Counted from the first letter of the stretch, positions 46,891-55,977 are shown. The stretch: DNA of 64,000 nt from Candidatus Promineifilum breve (GCF_900066015.1 NZ_LN890655.1:558001-622000); one strand, 5' to 3'. Numbers and translations: made by a program. The notes: a model not told the origin generated them from the sequence alone.

Positions 46891-47013
46891 ATTTCAACTT
46901 GCTCATTTCCCCACCACGCATACACTTAGGTAAATTAACTCAGCATCTTGTGGGTTCGACCCACGGCGTCCAGCAGTTCCGGCCGCCCCGGTCCGTCCCG
47001 TGGAGAAAACCCG

Positions 47014-47706
47014 ATGCCTCGCCGACTGTTTGCGTTCGGTTGTGTCTTCTGTGCGACCTATCTGGTCGCGCTCCTCATTCATTGGACGCCCCCCATCGCT
47101 GCCCAATCCCCGACCGAATTTCTCTATCTGCCCCAGATCGCCAACGACTTTTGCGGCCCCTTTCTTGATCCTTTCGACGACAATGGTGCCTTCTGGTTTA
47201 CCGGTCAGGCCGATGGCCTGCGGGCCGAGATCGTCGAGGATGAGTACCGTCTGGCCTTCGCCGGAGCGGGCGAGATTTGGTTCATCACCGCGCCGGTCTG
47301 CCCGCGCGCCGACTATCGGGCGGCGGTTGACGTGCGTTGGGCAGGCGACGGCGGCAATTTCATCGGCTTGCTCTTCAGCATCGACGACGCGGCCGAGCGC
47401 GCCTATCTGTTTGCGGTCAACACCGACGCCCGCGTCTGGCTGGTTTTCGAGGTTCGCGGCAATGGCCTCACGACAGTCATCCCCCCCACCGGCCACGAGG
47501 CCGTGCAGCCCGGCAACGCCACCAATCGGCTGGCCGTCGCCCACGCCGGCGACCGATTAACGTTGAGCGTCAATAATGCGCCCGTCGGCGAATTAACCGG
47601 CGTCCAATCCGGCGCGCCCGTCCTGGCCGGCGTGGCCGCCGCGAGCTATACCACCCAGTCGTCGGCCGATGCGCGCTTCGATAATTTCTTTTGGAGTGGC
47701 GAGTAG
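47014..47706 (+). CDS. Secreted concanavalin-like beta-sandwich protein
   Basis: A 230-residue protein from ATG 47014. The signal peptide is about residues 1-30 (MPRRLFAFGCVFCATYLVALL, PPIAAQ). The mature part has the pattern of laminin-G/DUF1080-type jelly rolls: DPFDDNGAFWFTG at the start, YRAAVDVRWAGDGGNFIGLLF, RLAVAHAGDRLTLSVNNAPVGEL, and ARFDNFFWS at the end. Such domains bind carbohydrates. No catalytic residues are recognisable. Heptamer repeats flank the gene on both sides. Confidence 0.72.
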   Translation: MPRRLFAFGCVFCATYLVALLIHWTPPIAAQSPTEFLYLPQIANDFCGPFLDPFDDNGAFWFTGQADGLRAEIVEDEYRLAFAGAGEIWFITAPVCPRADYRAAVDVRWAGDGGNFIGLLFSIDDAAERAYLFAVNTDARVWLVFEVRGNGLTTVIPPTGHEAVQPGNATNRLAVAHAGDRLTLSVNNAPVGELTGVQSGAPVLAGVAAASYTTQSSADARFDNFFWSGE

Positions 47707-47760
47707 CGGGTGGCGGGTGACACGTGGCGGGTGGCGGGTGGCACGTGGCGAGTGGCGAGA
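47707..47760. repeat. Degenerate GTGGCGG-type tandem repeat
   Basis: Imperfect direct repeats of GCGGGTGGC and CACGTGGC follow directly after the stop of the secreted-protein gene. They are purine-strand biased, non-coding and distinct from the GTCATTC array that follows. Confidence 0.7.
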
Positions 47761-47781
47761 ACCGCTCATTACACTTAAGCC

Positions 47782-47879
47782 GTCATTCGTCATTCGTCAT
47801 TCGTCATTCGTCATTCGTCATTCGTCATTCGTCATTCGTCACTCGTCATTCGTCATTCGTCATTCGTCATTCGTCATTT
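47782..47879. repeat. Heptanucleotide tandem repeat GTCATTC
   Basis: Fourteen 7-bp units in a row; unit 9 reads GTCACTC and the last reads GTCATTT. It lies 20 bp before the histidine kinase start. An in-frame extension of the kinase through it (from 47669) would be a spurious FVIRHSS repeat and is rejected. Confidence 0.95.
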
Positions 47880-47899
47880 CCTACCGTATTATTGGGCGC

Positions 47900-49159
47900 A
47901 TGACCGACGCGCCACCACCCTCTCGTTCTACCCGGCTGGTTGCCGGTGACACCGCTTCGATCACGGTCGTAGCAGCGGCGTTCGTCGTGGCCCTGGCGGC
48001 CTATATGGTCGATCGCGGCTCACCCGGCGGGCCGCCATTCCCCCTCTCGATCTTCATCCTCGCGGTCGTTCTTGGAGTGGCATATCTGGCATTGATCCTG
48101 TTTGGCCGGGGTTGGCTTGAACCGTTCGCCAGACCCCATACCAACGCTGTCACGATGGCCTTGCTCGTGATCCTCATGCTGGCGATTGAGTTTCTGCTAC
48201 AAGGAACTTACGTCATCTGGCTCATCTCGATGCCGCTCATCGCCGCCGCAGCCTCCGAGTTGCCACCCCGAACGCGTTGGTTCGTTTATCTGGCGGCTAT
48301 GTTCGGCGTGGCCGCGCCCATCTACCTGCGTAATGGCAATTGGCTGGAAACGCTCATCAACACCCTGACCTTCCTGACGGCTTTTGTCTTCGTCCTGGCC
48401 TTCGTCCGGCTGAACCAGGCCGCCGACCAGGCGCGCACCGAGGCCGAGGAACTGGCCGCCCAACTGGCCGACGCCAACCGCCGCCTGGGTGATTTTGCCG
48501 TCCAGGCCGAAGAACTGGCGACGATCCAGGAACGCAACCGCCTGGCCCGCGAAATTCACGATAACATCGGCCACTATCTGACCGTCGTCAACGTCCAAAT
48601 CAACGCCGCGCGGGCACTTATCGGTGTGGATAGTGACCGGGCCGACGCCGCGCTGGACAAGGCCGGCCGGCTCACGCAGGAGGGGCTGGCCGCCATTCGT
48701 CAATCTATTTCGTCCCTACGCGAGTCGCCGCTCGGCCGTCGCTCCCTGGCCGAAGCCGTGGCCGCCCTCATCGCCGAGACCCAGGCCGCCGGCATCGTCG
48801 CCGAGTTGCGCGTCGCCGGCTCGCCCCGCCCGCTCGACGCGCGCCACGAGCTGACCCTCTACCGGGCAGCGCAGGAAGGGCTGACCAACGTGCGTAAACA
48901 TGCCCGCGCCTCGCGGGTCGATTTGACCCTGGACTACCGCGATCCGGCACAGGTATCTCTGGCAGTATGCGATAATGGCGTCGGCCACAGCGGCGATGAT
49001 ATCCCGCCCGGCTTTGGGCTGTTGGGGCTACAGGAGCGCGCGCGCCAGCTTGGCGGCGAAATAGTCACCCACTCCGCCGTCGGCCAGGGGTATTGCCTGA
49101 CCATCAACCTGCCGACCCATTCTTCTGAACCGGCCGTCGCCGCCGAAGGGACGGTGTAG
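47900..49159 (+). CDS. NarL-family sensor histidine kinase (HisKA_3 type)
   Basis: A 419-residue membrane kinase from ATG 47900. About five membrane helices (20-36, 48-68, 84-102, 105-120 and 128-168) form the sensor, with no large periplasmic domain. A coiled coil (about 172-212) leads to the phosphoacceptor ERNRLAREIHDNIGHYLTVV with His220. The HATPase domain has the N-box region ALTNVRKHA-like EGLTNVRKHARAS and G1 as CDNGVGHS. The response regulator gene follows one base after the stop. The stimulus is unknown; a DesK-like membrane-state sensor is one option. Confidence 0.92.
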   Translation: MTDAPPPSRSTRLVAGDTASITVVAAAFVVALAAYMVDRGSPGGPPFPLSIFILAVVLGVAYLALILFGRGWLEPFARPHTNAVTMALLVILMLAIEFLLQGTYVIWLISMPLIAAAASELPPRTRWFVYLAAMFGVAAPIYLRNGNWLETLINTLTFLTAFVFVLAFVRLNQAADQARTEAEELAAQLADANRRLGDFAVQAEELATIQERNRLAREIHDNIGHYLTVVNVQINAARALIGVDSDRADAALDKAGRLTQEGLAAIRQSISSLRESPLGRRSLAEAVAALIAETQAAGIVAELRVAGSPRPLDARHELTLYRAAQEGLTNVRKHARASRVDLTLDYRDPAQVSLAVCDNGVGHSGDDIPPGFGLLGLQERARQLGGEIVTHSAVGQGYCLTINLPTHSSEPAVAAEGTV

Positions 49160-49160
49160 C

Positions 49161-49814
49161 ATGGCGATTCGGGTCTTACTGGTTGACGATCAGGCGCTCT
49201 TCCGCGAAGGACTGAGCACGATTCTGTCTCTACAAGCGGATCTTGAGGTCGTCGGCGAAGCGGCCAACGGGCAAGAAGCGTTGGCGGCGGCGGCGGCCCA
49301 CCAGCCGGACGTGATCCTCATGGATCTGAATATGCCCGTGCTCGACGGCGTGGCCGCCACCCGCCGCCTGAAGGAAAGCGGCGCGGCGGCGCGGGTCATC
49401 GTCCTGACCACGTTCGACAACGACGAAACCGTTTTCGATGGCCTGCGCGCCGGGGCCGTCGGTTATCTGCTCAAGGACGTGTCATCGGCCAAACTCGTCG
49501 AGGCCATTCGCGCCGCCGCCCGTGGCGAAAGCTTTTTGCAGCCCTCCATCGCCGCTAAGGTGCTGGCCGAGTTCAACCGGCTGGAAGAGCGCGCCGCCGC
49601 CGCGCCGCCGACCGCCCTCATCGATCCGCTCTCCGAACGGGAATTGGAGATATTGCGCCAACTGTCGGCCGGCGATAGCAATAAGGAAATCGCCGCCCAC
49701 TTGTTCATCACCGAGGGCACGGTGAAGAACCACGTCACCAATATCCTCGGCAAGCTGGGCGTGAGGGATCGGACGCAGGCGGCGCTGCGGGCGCGTGAAT
49801 TAGGCTTGATTTGA
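49161..49814 (+). CDS. NarL/FixJ-family response regulator
   Basis: A 217-residue protein. The receiver domain (about 1-120) has VDD at 8-10, the phosphoacceptor Asp55 in ILMDLNMPV, the switch Thr in VLTTFD and Lys in YLLKDVSS. The LuxR-type HTH (about 150-215) shows LSERELEILRQLSAG, NKEIAAHLFITEGTVKNHV. It is the partner of the upstream kinase (1-bp gap). Its targets cannot be inferred. Confidence 0.95.
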   Translation: MAIRVLLVDDQALFREGLSTILSLQADLEVVGEAANGQEALAAAAAHQPDVILMDLNMPVLDGVAATRRLKESGAAARVIVLTTFDNDETVFDGLRAGAVGYLLKDVSSAKLVEAIRAAARGESFLQPSIAAKVLAEFNRLEERAAAAPPTALIDPLSERELEILRQLSAGDSNKEIAAHLFITEGTVKNHVTNILGKLGVRDRTQAALRARELGLI

Positions 49815-49843
49815 TTGCGGCGACTGGGAAGCGGCGAATGGGG

Positions 49844-50140
49844 CTAGAACTGGGAATCAGACTTGTTGGGTCTGTCCCCCGGCCGGTGGCTGCCGCGTGA
49901 CGGTAGGGAGCCATCCCCCCGCTGGTGGGCGTCGATCAGATCGAACAAGTCAACGGTGCGATCAAGATCTTCCCAACTGCCCTCCAACACCTGCGGCCGC
50001 TTAAGTCGGGCGATAAAGATAGCGGAGCCGAGATACATCTCGCCCACTTCCTTATCCTGCGTTCGGTCATTGCGCCGCAACAGTTCGTTGAGCGCGTCGC
50101 GTATATCCAGCGTCGGCCTGGAGGGCAGCTTGTCGGCCAT
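49844..50140 (-). CDS. Small hypothetical protein
   Basis: A 98-residue soluble protein, unrecognised. The first 70 residues look like a folded helical domain (LDIRDALNELLRRNDRTQ, LFDLIDAHQRGDGSLPSR); the last 25 are Pro/Ser/Arg-rich. AGGT before the ATG at 50140 is a weak ribosome site. It is convergent with the response regulator. An opposite-strand frame (49863-50165) is less credible. Confidence 0.5.
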   Translation of the reverse strand: MADKLPSRPTLDIRDALNELLRRNDRTQDKEVGEMYLGSAIFIARLKRPQVLEGSWEDLDRTVDLFDLIDAHQRGDGSLPSRGSHRPGDRPNKSDSQF

Positions 50141-50337
50141 TAATTACCTGTACATTTTCCGCTAACAATACCGATTGAATTGTACTCTCTCGGCCGAAAT
50201 CCGACCGTAAAAAGCCCGTGTATCCCAGCCAAGTTTAACGAATTCATCATCCCGATGCCGCTCATCAAATCGCCCCCCCTCAAGGGTTGCGCTATAGTTC
50301 TGCCAACCCCGATGACGAAAAATAACGGAGGAAATGC

Positions 50338-51717
50338 ATGACTGACCACGATCAAAAAGACATGGAACAACGCGTCGACGCGCGTATCGTTGAAACGCTG
50401 GATTATTGGATCGAGCAACTCGGCCGCCTCTGCGCCCAGCCCAGCATCTCCGCCCAGCGCCTGGGCATCGACGAGTGCGCCGAACTGACGGCCACCATGC
50501 TGCGCGAGCAAGGTTTCGCCGCCGAAATCCTGCCCACCGGCGGCAGCCCGGTCGTCTATGGCGCGGCTCCCGGCCGCGGCGAGCGCACCCTGCTCTTCTA
50601 CAACCATTACGACGTACAGCCCCCGGAGCCGCTGGAACTGTGGAACACGCCGCCCTTCACTCTGACCCGCATCGGTGATACGCTCTACGCCCGCGGCGTC
50701 AGCGACGACAAGGGGCAGCTCATCACCCGCATGGCCGCCGCCGCCGCCGTGCGCGACGTGCTGGGCGAGTTCCCGATCAACCTGAAGTATTTCGTCGAGG
50801 GCGAAGAGGAAGTCGGCAGCCCCAACATCCCCGGGGCCATCGCCGCCCACAAGGACAAATTCGCCGCCGACGCCTGTATCTGGGAGTTCGGCGGCATCGA
50901 CTTCGCCGGGCGAGCCACGCAGACCCTGGGGATGCGCGGCCTGTGCTACGTTGAACTAGAAGTGCAGACGGCGAGCCTCGATTGCCACTCCGGCCTGGGC
51001 GGCTCGCTCATTCCCAATGCCGCCTGGCGGCTGGTGTGGGCCTTGAGCACCATCAAGGGGCCGGACGAGCGCATCCGCATCCCCGGCTTCTACGACAACG
51101 CCCACCCGGCCACGGCCCGCGACCTGGCCTACCTGGCCGCCCAGCCCGACCAGAGCGCTGAGATGCTAGAGACCTATGGCGTGGCCGGCTTCCTGCGCGG
51201 CATGACCGGCGGCGAGGAGTTGCGCCGCGCGGCCGTCTTCGAGCCGACGGCCACCATCAACGGCCTCAACTCCGGCTACCAGGGGCCGGGAGCCAAGACC
51301 GTGCTGCCCGCCCAGGCCACGGCCAAGGTTGACTTCCGCCTGATTCCCGACCAGACGCCGGAGGAGATCGTGCCGCTGCTGCGCGCCCATCTGGACGCCG
51401 AGGGCTTCCCCGACGTGCAGGTGCGCTATCTGGCCGGGGTGAAGCCGGCGCGCACCGATCCTGACCATCCCTTCGTGCAACTGTCGATCCAGGCCGCGGC
51501 CGACGTGTACGGCGGGATGCCCATCGTCGAGCCGCTCATCGGCGGCAGTGGGCCGCTGCACCCGTTCATCCACGAGCTGGGGCTGCCGGTCGTCACCTCC
51601 GGTTGCGGCCATCCCCATAGCCGGGTCCATGCGCCCAACGAGAACATCCGCATCCCCGACTTCATCAACGGCATCAAGCACACGGCGCGGATCATCACCC
51701 GGTTTGCGGAAATGTAG
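50338..51717 (+). CDS. M20-family metallopeptidase (dipeptidase)
   Basis: A 459-residue protein. Metal ligands are visible as FYNHYDVQPP (His90; Asp92 beside it), VSDDKGQ (bridging Asp about 123-124), FVEGEEEVGS (catalytic and metal Glu pair, about 156-158), WEFGG and the C-terminal GCGHPHSRVHAPNE. The DDKG and EGEEEVGS forms are those of the cytosolic dipeptidase/carnosinase branch, with a lid domain at about 200-310. It cleaves dipeptides or related amides. GGAGGA precedes ATG 50338. Confidence 0.92.
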   Translation: MTDHDQKDMEQRVDARIVETLDYWIEQLGRLCAQPSISAQRLGIDECAELTATMLREQGFAAEILPTGGSPVVYGAAPGRGERTLLFYNHYDVQPPEPLELWNTPPFTLTRIGDTLYARGVSDDKGQLITRMAAAAAVRDVLGEFPINLKYFVEGEEEVGSPNIPGAIAAHKDKFAADACIWEFGGIDFAGRATQTLGMRGLCYVELEVQTASLDCHSGLGGSLIPNAAWRLVWALSTIKGPDERIRIPGFYDNAHPATARDLAYLAAQPDQSAEMLETYGVAGFLRGMTGGEELRRAAVFEPTATINGLNSGYQGPGAKTVLPAQATAKVDFRLIPDQTPEEIVPLLRAHLDAEGFPDVQVRYLAGVKPARTDPDHPFVQLSIQAAADVYGGMPIVEPLIGGSGPLHPFIHELGLPVVTSGCGHPHSRVHAPNENIRIPDFINGIKHTARIITRFAEM

Positions 51718-51745
51718 ATTGTGGGCCAGCTGACCGCATAATGAT

Positions 51746-51834
51746 AGAACACGGATAACACGGATTGACGCGGATTAACACGGCAAGACATAGTTGCCGT
51801 GTCAATCCGCGCCAATCCGCGTCATCCGTGTTCT
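51746..51834 (-). repeat. 41-bp inverted repeat of short direct repeats between convergent genes
   Basis: Left arm 51746-51786 and right arm 51794-51834 flank a 7-nt loop and agree at 37 of 41 positions. Each arm is itself built from about ten-base CACGGATTA- or GCGGATTGA-type repeats. All four differences become G-U pairs in a minus-strand transcript, so the hairpin is complete for the gene ending at 51864 and less so for the + strand gene ending at 51717. It probably acts as terminator or 3' stabiliser. Confidence 0.85.
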
Positions 51835-51863
51835 ATTTCTTCCCGCGTTTGTATTGATTACCG

Positions 51864-52601
51864 CTACACCGACGCTTCGTAAGCCTGCCGCAGCCAACCC
51901 ACCAGTTCCTCATCGGCCGCCTCCGGGCTGCCGAGGCGCACGCGGTGGGTGACCATGTTATTCCAGCTACCCGCCGCCTCCAGCCGCCCGTCCGGGGCCA
52001 CGCCCTTGAGCTTGAGGCCCACGTCGAAGCGCTCGGCCGTGGCCGGATCGAGGATGGCGAACTTCTTGCCGCGGCGCGTCAGGCTTATGTAGGAGCGCGT
52101 GGGGGCCAGGGCCACGTCATCGCCGAACTGCCCGGCCGCGGCCACTAGCGCATCGTAGGTCGCCCGCCAGCCGGCCTTCTTGCCCGCGAAATGCGGATCG
52201 ACCTGCGCCGCCTTACCAGCCGCCGGGGCTGTCCCCTCGCCACTGTAGAGGATGAGTTGGGCGATGGTGTTGGCCTGGCCGGGGTTCAACTTGTACTCCC
52301 CCTTGAGCCAGGTCATCAGATCATCGTAGCCGGCGATCCCCTTTTGCTCGGCCAGGGCGCGGTAGTCGTCGGCCGTCAGCCCGGTGGCCTCTTCGACCTT
52401 CGCCAGCTTGTCGGCCGCGTTATGGATGATCAGTTGGGCGATGGCGTTGGCATGACCGTGGCCCAATCCGTACTCGGTCTTGAGCCAGCTCATCAGCTCG
52501 CCATACTGGGTCAACCCTTTCGCCTTGGCCTCGGCGCGAAAATCTTCGGGCGTCTTGCCCGTCTTGGCCTTGATATTGTCCAGATAGGCCTGAAAAGACA
52601 T
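51864..52601 (-). CDS. DUF4287-DUF4287-DUF5655 protein
   Basis: A 245-residue protein. Two copies of a helical DUF4287 unit (about 3-65 and 68-125) show KTGKTPEDFRAEAKAKGL with GELMSWLKTEYGLGHGHANAI, and TGLTADDYRALAEQKGI with YDDLMTWLKGEYKLNPGQAN. A DUF5655 domain follows (about 140-243: HFAGKKAGWRATYDALVAAA, SYISLTRRGKKFAILDP, VTHRVRLGSPE). DUF5655 resembles nucleic-acid-associated or transport-related folds of unknown role. GAGGAG precedes the ATG. It is co-oriented with the YdeI-like gene 23 bp upstream. Confidence 0.85.
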   Translation of the reverse strand: MSFQAYLDNIKAKTGKTPEDFRAEAKAKGLTQYGELMSWLKTEYGLGHGHANAIAQLIIHNAADKLAKVEEATGLTADDYRALAEQKGIAGYDDLMTWLKGEYKLNPGQANTIAQLILYSGEGTAPAAGKAAQVDPHFAGKKAGWRATYDALVAAAGQFGDDVALAPTRSYISLTRRGKKFAILDPATAERFDVGLKLKGVAPDGRLEAAGSWNNMVTHRVRLGSPEAADEELVGWLRQAYEASV

Positions 52602-52624
52602 AGTTGTATACTCCTCGGCTCCCT

Positions 52625-53071
52625 CTACTCGCTTAATCCGGCGACGATTTTGGCGATCCGTCGCTCCCTCGTCTCCTGGGCTTTGGCTTCCGTCACCTGC
52701 CGCACGTGCTCCTTGCGGGCTGAGTAGGCCAGCGCATCGAACGCGGCCCGCGCCCCCGGCCGGGCCGCCAGCGCCGCGGCCAAATCGTCGGGCAGTTCCA
52801 CCGTGCGCGGCGCGGTGTCCAGTTCCAGCGTCACCTCCACCACGTCACCCGGAGCCACGCCGGCCGCCGCCCGCCGCTCCTGGCTCAGCGGCAACATATA
52901 CACGTCGCCATAGGCGGCCACGGTGCTGCGATAGGTGAAGCCATTGACGGTGACGATGACCGGCGGCTTCTTCTTGCCGCCCAGCGCGGCGATGGCCTCG
53001 GCCGGCACGCGGATACCGGTGGCATTGACCTTGTCATCCAGCACAAGCGTCGTCGTGAAAGTCGTTTGCAT
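52625..53071 (-). CDS. DUF1905/YdeI-OmdA-like protein
   Basis: A 148-residue protein with an N-terminal DUF1905 beta-barrel (about 3-92: FTTTLVLDD, GIRVPAEAIAALGGKKKPPV, YMLPLSQERRAAAGVAPGDVVEVTLE) and a C-terminal helical YdeI/OmpD-associated part (about 95-148: PDDLAAALAARPGARAAFDALAYSARKEHVRQV). The family is linked to cationic-peptide tolerance in some bacteria, but the mechanism is unknown. It lies 8 bp after the phosphohexomutase gene on the same strand. Confidence 0.85.
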   Translation of the reverse strand: MQTTFTTTLVLDDKVNATGIRVPAEAIAALGGKKKPPVIVTVNGFTYRSTVAAYGDVYMLPLSQERRAAAGVAPGDVVEVTLELDTAPRTVELPDDLAAALAARPGARAAFDALAYSARKEHVRQVTEAKAQETRERRIAKIVAGLSE

Positions 53072-53079
53072 CGCTTACC

Positions 53080-54522
53080 TCACTGCGTCCCATTCTTCTC
53101 GGCCGCGGCGATGGCCTCGCCGAAATCGAGCAGCGCCCGCACCCGCTCATCGCTGGGCGCTTCGGCATAGACGCGCAACACCGGCTCAGTGCCCGATGGC
53201 CGGATCAGCAGCCAACTGCCGTCGGCCAGATAATACTTGATGCCGTCGCTGGTGCGCACTTCTTCCACCGCCACGTGAGAGATGGCGTCGGGGGCCGTTT
53301 CCACCAGCTTGCGGGCCAACTCGGCCTTGACCACCGGCCGGGCCAGCTTCAAATCGGTGCGGGCGTATTGGGCCGGGCCGTAGGCGGCCAACAACTCATC
53401 CACCAACTCGTGCAGCGGCTTGCGCGCCTCGGCCATGACTTCCAACAGGAGAAGGCCCATCAGCACGCCGTCGCCCTCCGGGATGTGGCCGTGGATGCTC
53501 ATGCCGCCCGACTCCTCGCCGCCCATCACCACGTTGTCGTCGATCATCAGGTCGGCGATGTGGTTGAAGCCGACCGGCGTTTCCACCACCGGCAGGCCGA
53601 ACTCGGCGGCGATGCGGTCAATCATGCGCGTGGTCGAGACGGTACGCACCACCCGGCCCCGCCAGTTGCGCTTGCTCAGCAGATGGCGCAGGATCAGCCC
53701 GAAGATACGGTGCGGATCGACGAACTGCCCGCGGGCGTCCATCGCCCCAATGCGGTCGGCGTCGCCGTCGGTCGCCAGGCCGGCGTGGCGGTTGCCGTTC
53801 TGCATCACCGACGCCAGCAGGCTCAGATGCCGGGCGATGGGTTCGGGATGGATGCCGCCGAAGCCGGGGTTCATCTCGTCGCGCAGATTTTGCACGTCGG
53901 TGCGCGTGCGCATCAACATCTCGCTGATAGTCCGCCGCCCCGCGCCATACATGGCATCGTGGACGACGCGCAACTCCCCGGCGTGGATGATGTCGAGATC
54001 GACCAGCGTGCCCAGATGTTCGTAATAGGCCCAAGCGGGATCGAACTTGACCACGCGCTCGGTCCGCAGCGCCTCATCGTAATCCATCAGTTGTGGGGCG
54101 CGGCCGTTGGCCTCGTTTTCGGCCAGAAAGCGCTCCACCCGGCGGTGCTGCTCCGGGCTGGCGCTGCCGCCATAGGCCGCCTTCAGCTTCACGCCGTTGT
54201 AGCGCGGCGGGTTGTGGCTGGCGGTGATCATCACCCCGGCCGTCGCCTTGCGGTTCACCACGGCATAGCTGATGGCCGGCGTCGGCGTGTCGGCCCGCGC
54301 CAGCAGCGCCCGGATGTCGTTGGCGGCCATGACGCGGGCCACTTCGGCCGCGTAGCGATCCGACAGAAAGCGGGTGTCGAAGCCGATGACCACGCTGGGA
54401 TCGGTCGCGTTCTCCTCGCGCACAAAATCGGCGATAGCCTGGGCCACGAGGCGCAGATTGGCAAAGGTGAATTCCTCACTGATGACGGCCCGCCAGCCGT
54501 CGGTTCCGAATTTTACTGTCAT
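53080..54522 (-). CDS. Phosphoglucomutase/phosphomannomutase family enzyme
   Basis: A 480-residue alpha-D-phosphohexomutase from ATG 54522 (an upstream extension to 54591 is rejected; GGAGA sits before 54522). Ser102 in TASHNPPRYNG is the phosphoserine. Mg2+ is held by DGDADRIG, the sugar loop is GEESGG, and the phosphate loop is RPSGTEPVLRVYAEA. The start KFGTDGWRA is typical of the phosphoglucomutase/glucosamine-mutase-like archaeal-type branch. It interconverts hexose 1- and 6-phosphates and may feed the glycosyltransferases nearby; exact sugar unknown. Confidence 0.92.
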   Translation of the reverse strand: MTVKFGTDGWRAVISEEFTFANLRLVAQAIADFVREENATDPSVVIGFDTRFLSDRYAAEVARVMAANDIRALLARADTPTPAISYAVVNRKATAGVMITASHNPPRYNGVKLKAAYGGSASPEQHRRVERFLAENEANGRAPQLMDYDEALRTERVVKFDPAWAYYEHLGTLVDLDIIHAGELRVVHDAMYGAGRRTISEMLMRTRTDVQNLRDEMNPGFGGIHPEPIARHLSLLASVMQNGNRHAGLATDGDADRIGAMDARGQFVDPHRIFGLILRHLLSKRNWRGRVVRTVSTTRMIDRIAAEFGLPVVETPVGFNHIADLMIDDNVVMGGEESGGMSIHGHIPEGDGVLMGLLLLEVMAEARKPLHELVDELLAAYGPAQYARTDLKLARPVVKAELARKLVETAPDAISHVAVEEVRTSDGIKYYLADGSWLLIRPSGTEPVLRVYAEAPSDERVRALLDFGEAIAAAEKNGTQ

Positions 54523-54603
54523 GGATTCTCCACTTGTCGGTTGCCGACCCGCTCCATCGGTGATGCGTTCCCCGGCGCGGGTTGACACCACCGGCGGGCT
54601 TGA

Positions 54604-55977
54604 TTACTGATCGTAAGCCAGAATGATGACCAGATCGTTGACGTTGGTCGCCGTCGGGCCGGTCGTGACCAGGTGCGGCTCGGCCCGGCCCCGGCTCAGT
54701 TCATCGAGGCGAGCAAAAAACGTATGGCTATCATTGTTAGCCAGATGGGCCACCGGATCAAGGCCATAGGAGCGGGCCAGCCGCGCCGTTTCGCCGGTGA
54801 TGACCGCCCCGGCCACCGGCGTGGGGCCGTCTTCGCCGTCGGTGCCGAAGCTGAGGACGGCCGCCCGCGGCTGCCGTTCCAGACCCAGCGCCGCGGCCAG
54901 GGCCAACTCCTGGCTCCGGCCACCCGTCCCCTGGCCGCGCACGATGACCGTCGTCTCGCCGCCCATGATCAGGCAATGGCCGGGCGGCAAGTCGCGGGCC
55001 ACGCCGGCCGCCAACCGGCCGATCTCCCGCGCCTGCCCGTCCAGATGGGCCGTCAATAGCTGCCCCACAAAACCCAGACGAATCGCCGCGACCAACGCCG
55101 CCGTGGCCGCCAGCCGCACGTCGCCGATAATAAAATTTCGCACCGGGGCGCGCGGTGTTTTGTGCAGGTAGCGCGACTGGTTCAGCGCCAGCGCCAGCCG
55201 CCCCCATTCCTCGCGCTCCAACTGGCGGGCAATGTCGTAGCGGCCGAGTACCTGCACCGCGCCGACGACGAGGTCATCTTCGGGCACGGTCGGCCCGCTG
55301 CCGATCACGTTCAGCGGATTGCCGATGACGTCGGACAGGATCAGCCCGTAGCACGTGGCCGGGGACGCGGCGCGGGCCAGCCCGCCGCTCTTGATGCGGT
55401 CGATGGAGCGGCGCACGGCATTGAGTTCATTGATGGTGCAGCCGCTCTTCAACAGCAACCCCACCACCTTGCGCCAGTCGGCCAGCGGCAGCAGCGGCTG
55501 CGTCAATAGCGACGACGCCCCGCCGGAGATGAGACATAGCACGGCATCCTCGCGCCGCGCCCCGGCCAGCATCTCAACCACTGCCTTGGTGCCGGCCACA
55601 CCCCGCTCATCGGGCACGGGATGACCGCCGGCGAAGAGGGTGATGGGGCGCTCGGCGAACTCGGCCGCCGGGTCGCCGCCGACATCCTTGGTAATGACGA
55701 TACCGCCGGCCAGGTCATCACCGACCACACGCAGGGCGGCCCGCGCCATGGGCACGGCGGCCTTGCCCGCGGCCACCAGGTAGACCCGCCCCTCGTCGAG
55801 ATTGATCCGTTCCGGGTTCGAGGCGGGGCCGACAAGCAGCGTCCGGCCGTCGCGCGCCAGAAAGCGACCGACGGCGGCATCGGCGTCGGCGGCGCTGATG
55901 GCCGCCGTCACCAGTCCATCGATGTGGCGGCGATAGTCGGCAAATCGGGGTTGGATGGGCGGAGTCAACAGGCTCAT
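54604..55977 (-). CDS. Glycerate 2-kinase (GckA/MOFRL family)
   Basis: A 457-residue protein from ATG 55977. The N-terminal domain has YLVAAGKAAVPMARAAL and GGHPVPDERGVAGTKAVVEML; then LISGGASSLLTQPL; and the MOFRL domain has LIMGGETTVIVRGQGTGGRS (GGETTV, GTGGRSQE) and FGTDGEDGPTPVAGAVI. These are diagnostic of class II glycerate kinase, which phosphorylates D-glycerate to 2-phosphoglycerate in hydroxypyruvate or serine-type salvage. The histidine-phosphatase gene lies 51 bp upstream on the same strand. Confidence 0.93.
   Translation of the reverse strand: MSLLTPPIQPRFADYRRHIDGLVTAAISAADADAAVGRFLARDGRTLLVGPASNPERINLDEGRVYLVAAGKAAVPMARAALRVVGDDLAGGIVITKDVGGDPAAEFAERPITLFAGGHPVPDERGVAGTKAVVEMLAGARREDAVLCLISGGASSLLTQPLLPLADWRKVVGLLLKSGCTINELNAVRRSIDRIKSGGLARAASPATCYGLILSDVIGNPLNVIGSGPTVPEDDLVVGAVQVLGRYDIARQLEREEWGRLALALNQSRYLHKTPRAPVRNFIIGDVRLAATAALVAAIRLGFVGQLLTAHLDGQAREIGRLAAGVARDLPPGHCLIMGGETTVIVRGQGTGGRSQELALAAALGLERQPRAAVLSFGTDGEDGPTPVAGAVITGETARLARSYGLDPVAHLANNDSHTFFARLDELSRGRAEPHLVTTGPTATNVNDLVIILAYDQ

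Noticed and set aside
47669-47899. N-terminal extension of the histidine kinase through the heptamer array
   Set aside because: The extension would encode (FVIRHSS)n from a 7-bp microsatellite and overlaps the previous gene; ATG 47900 gives a normal kinase N-terminus.
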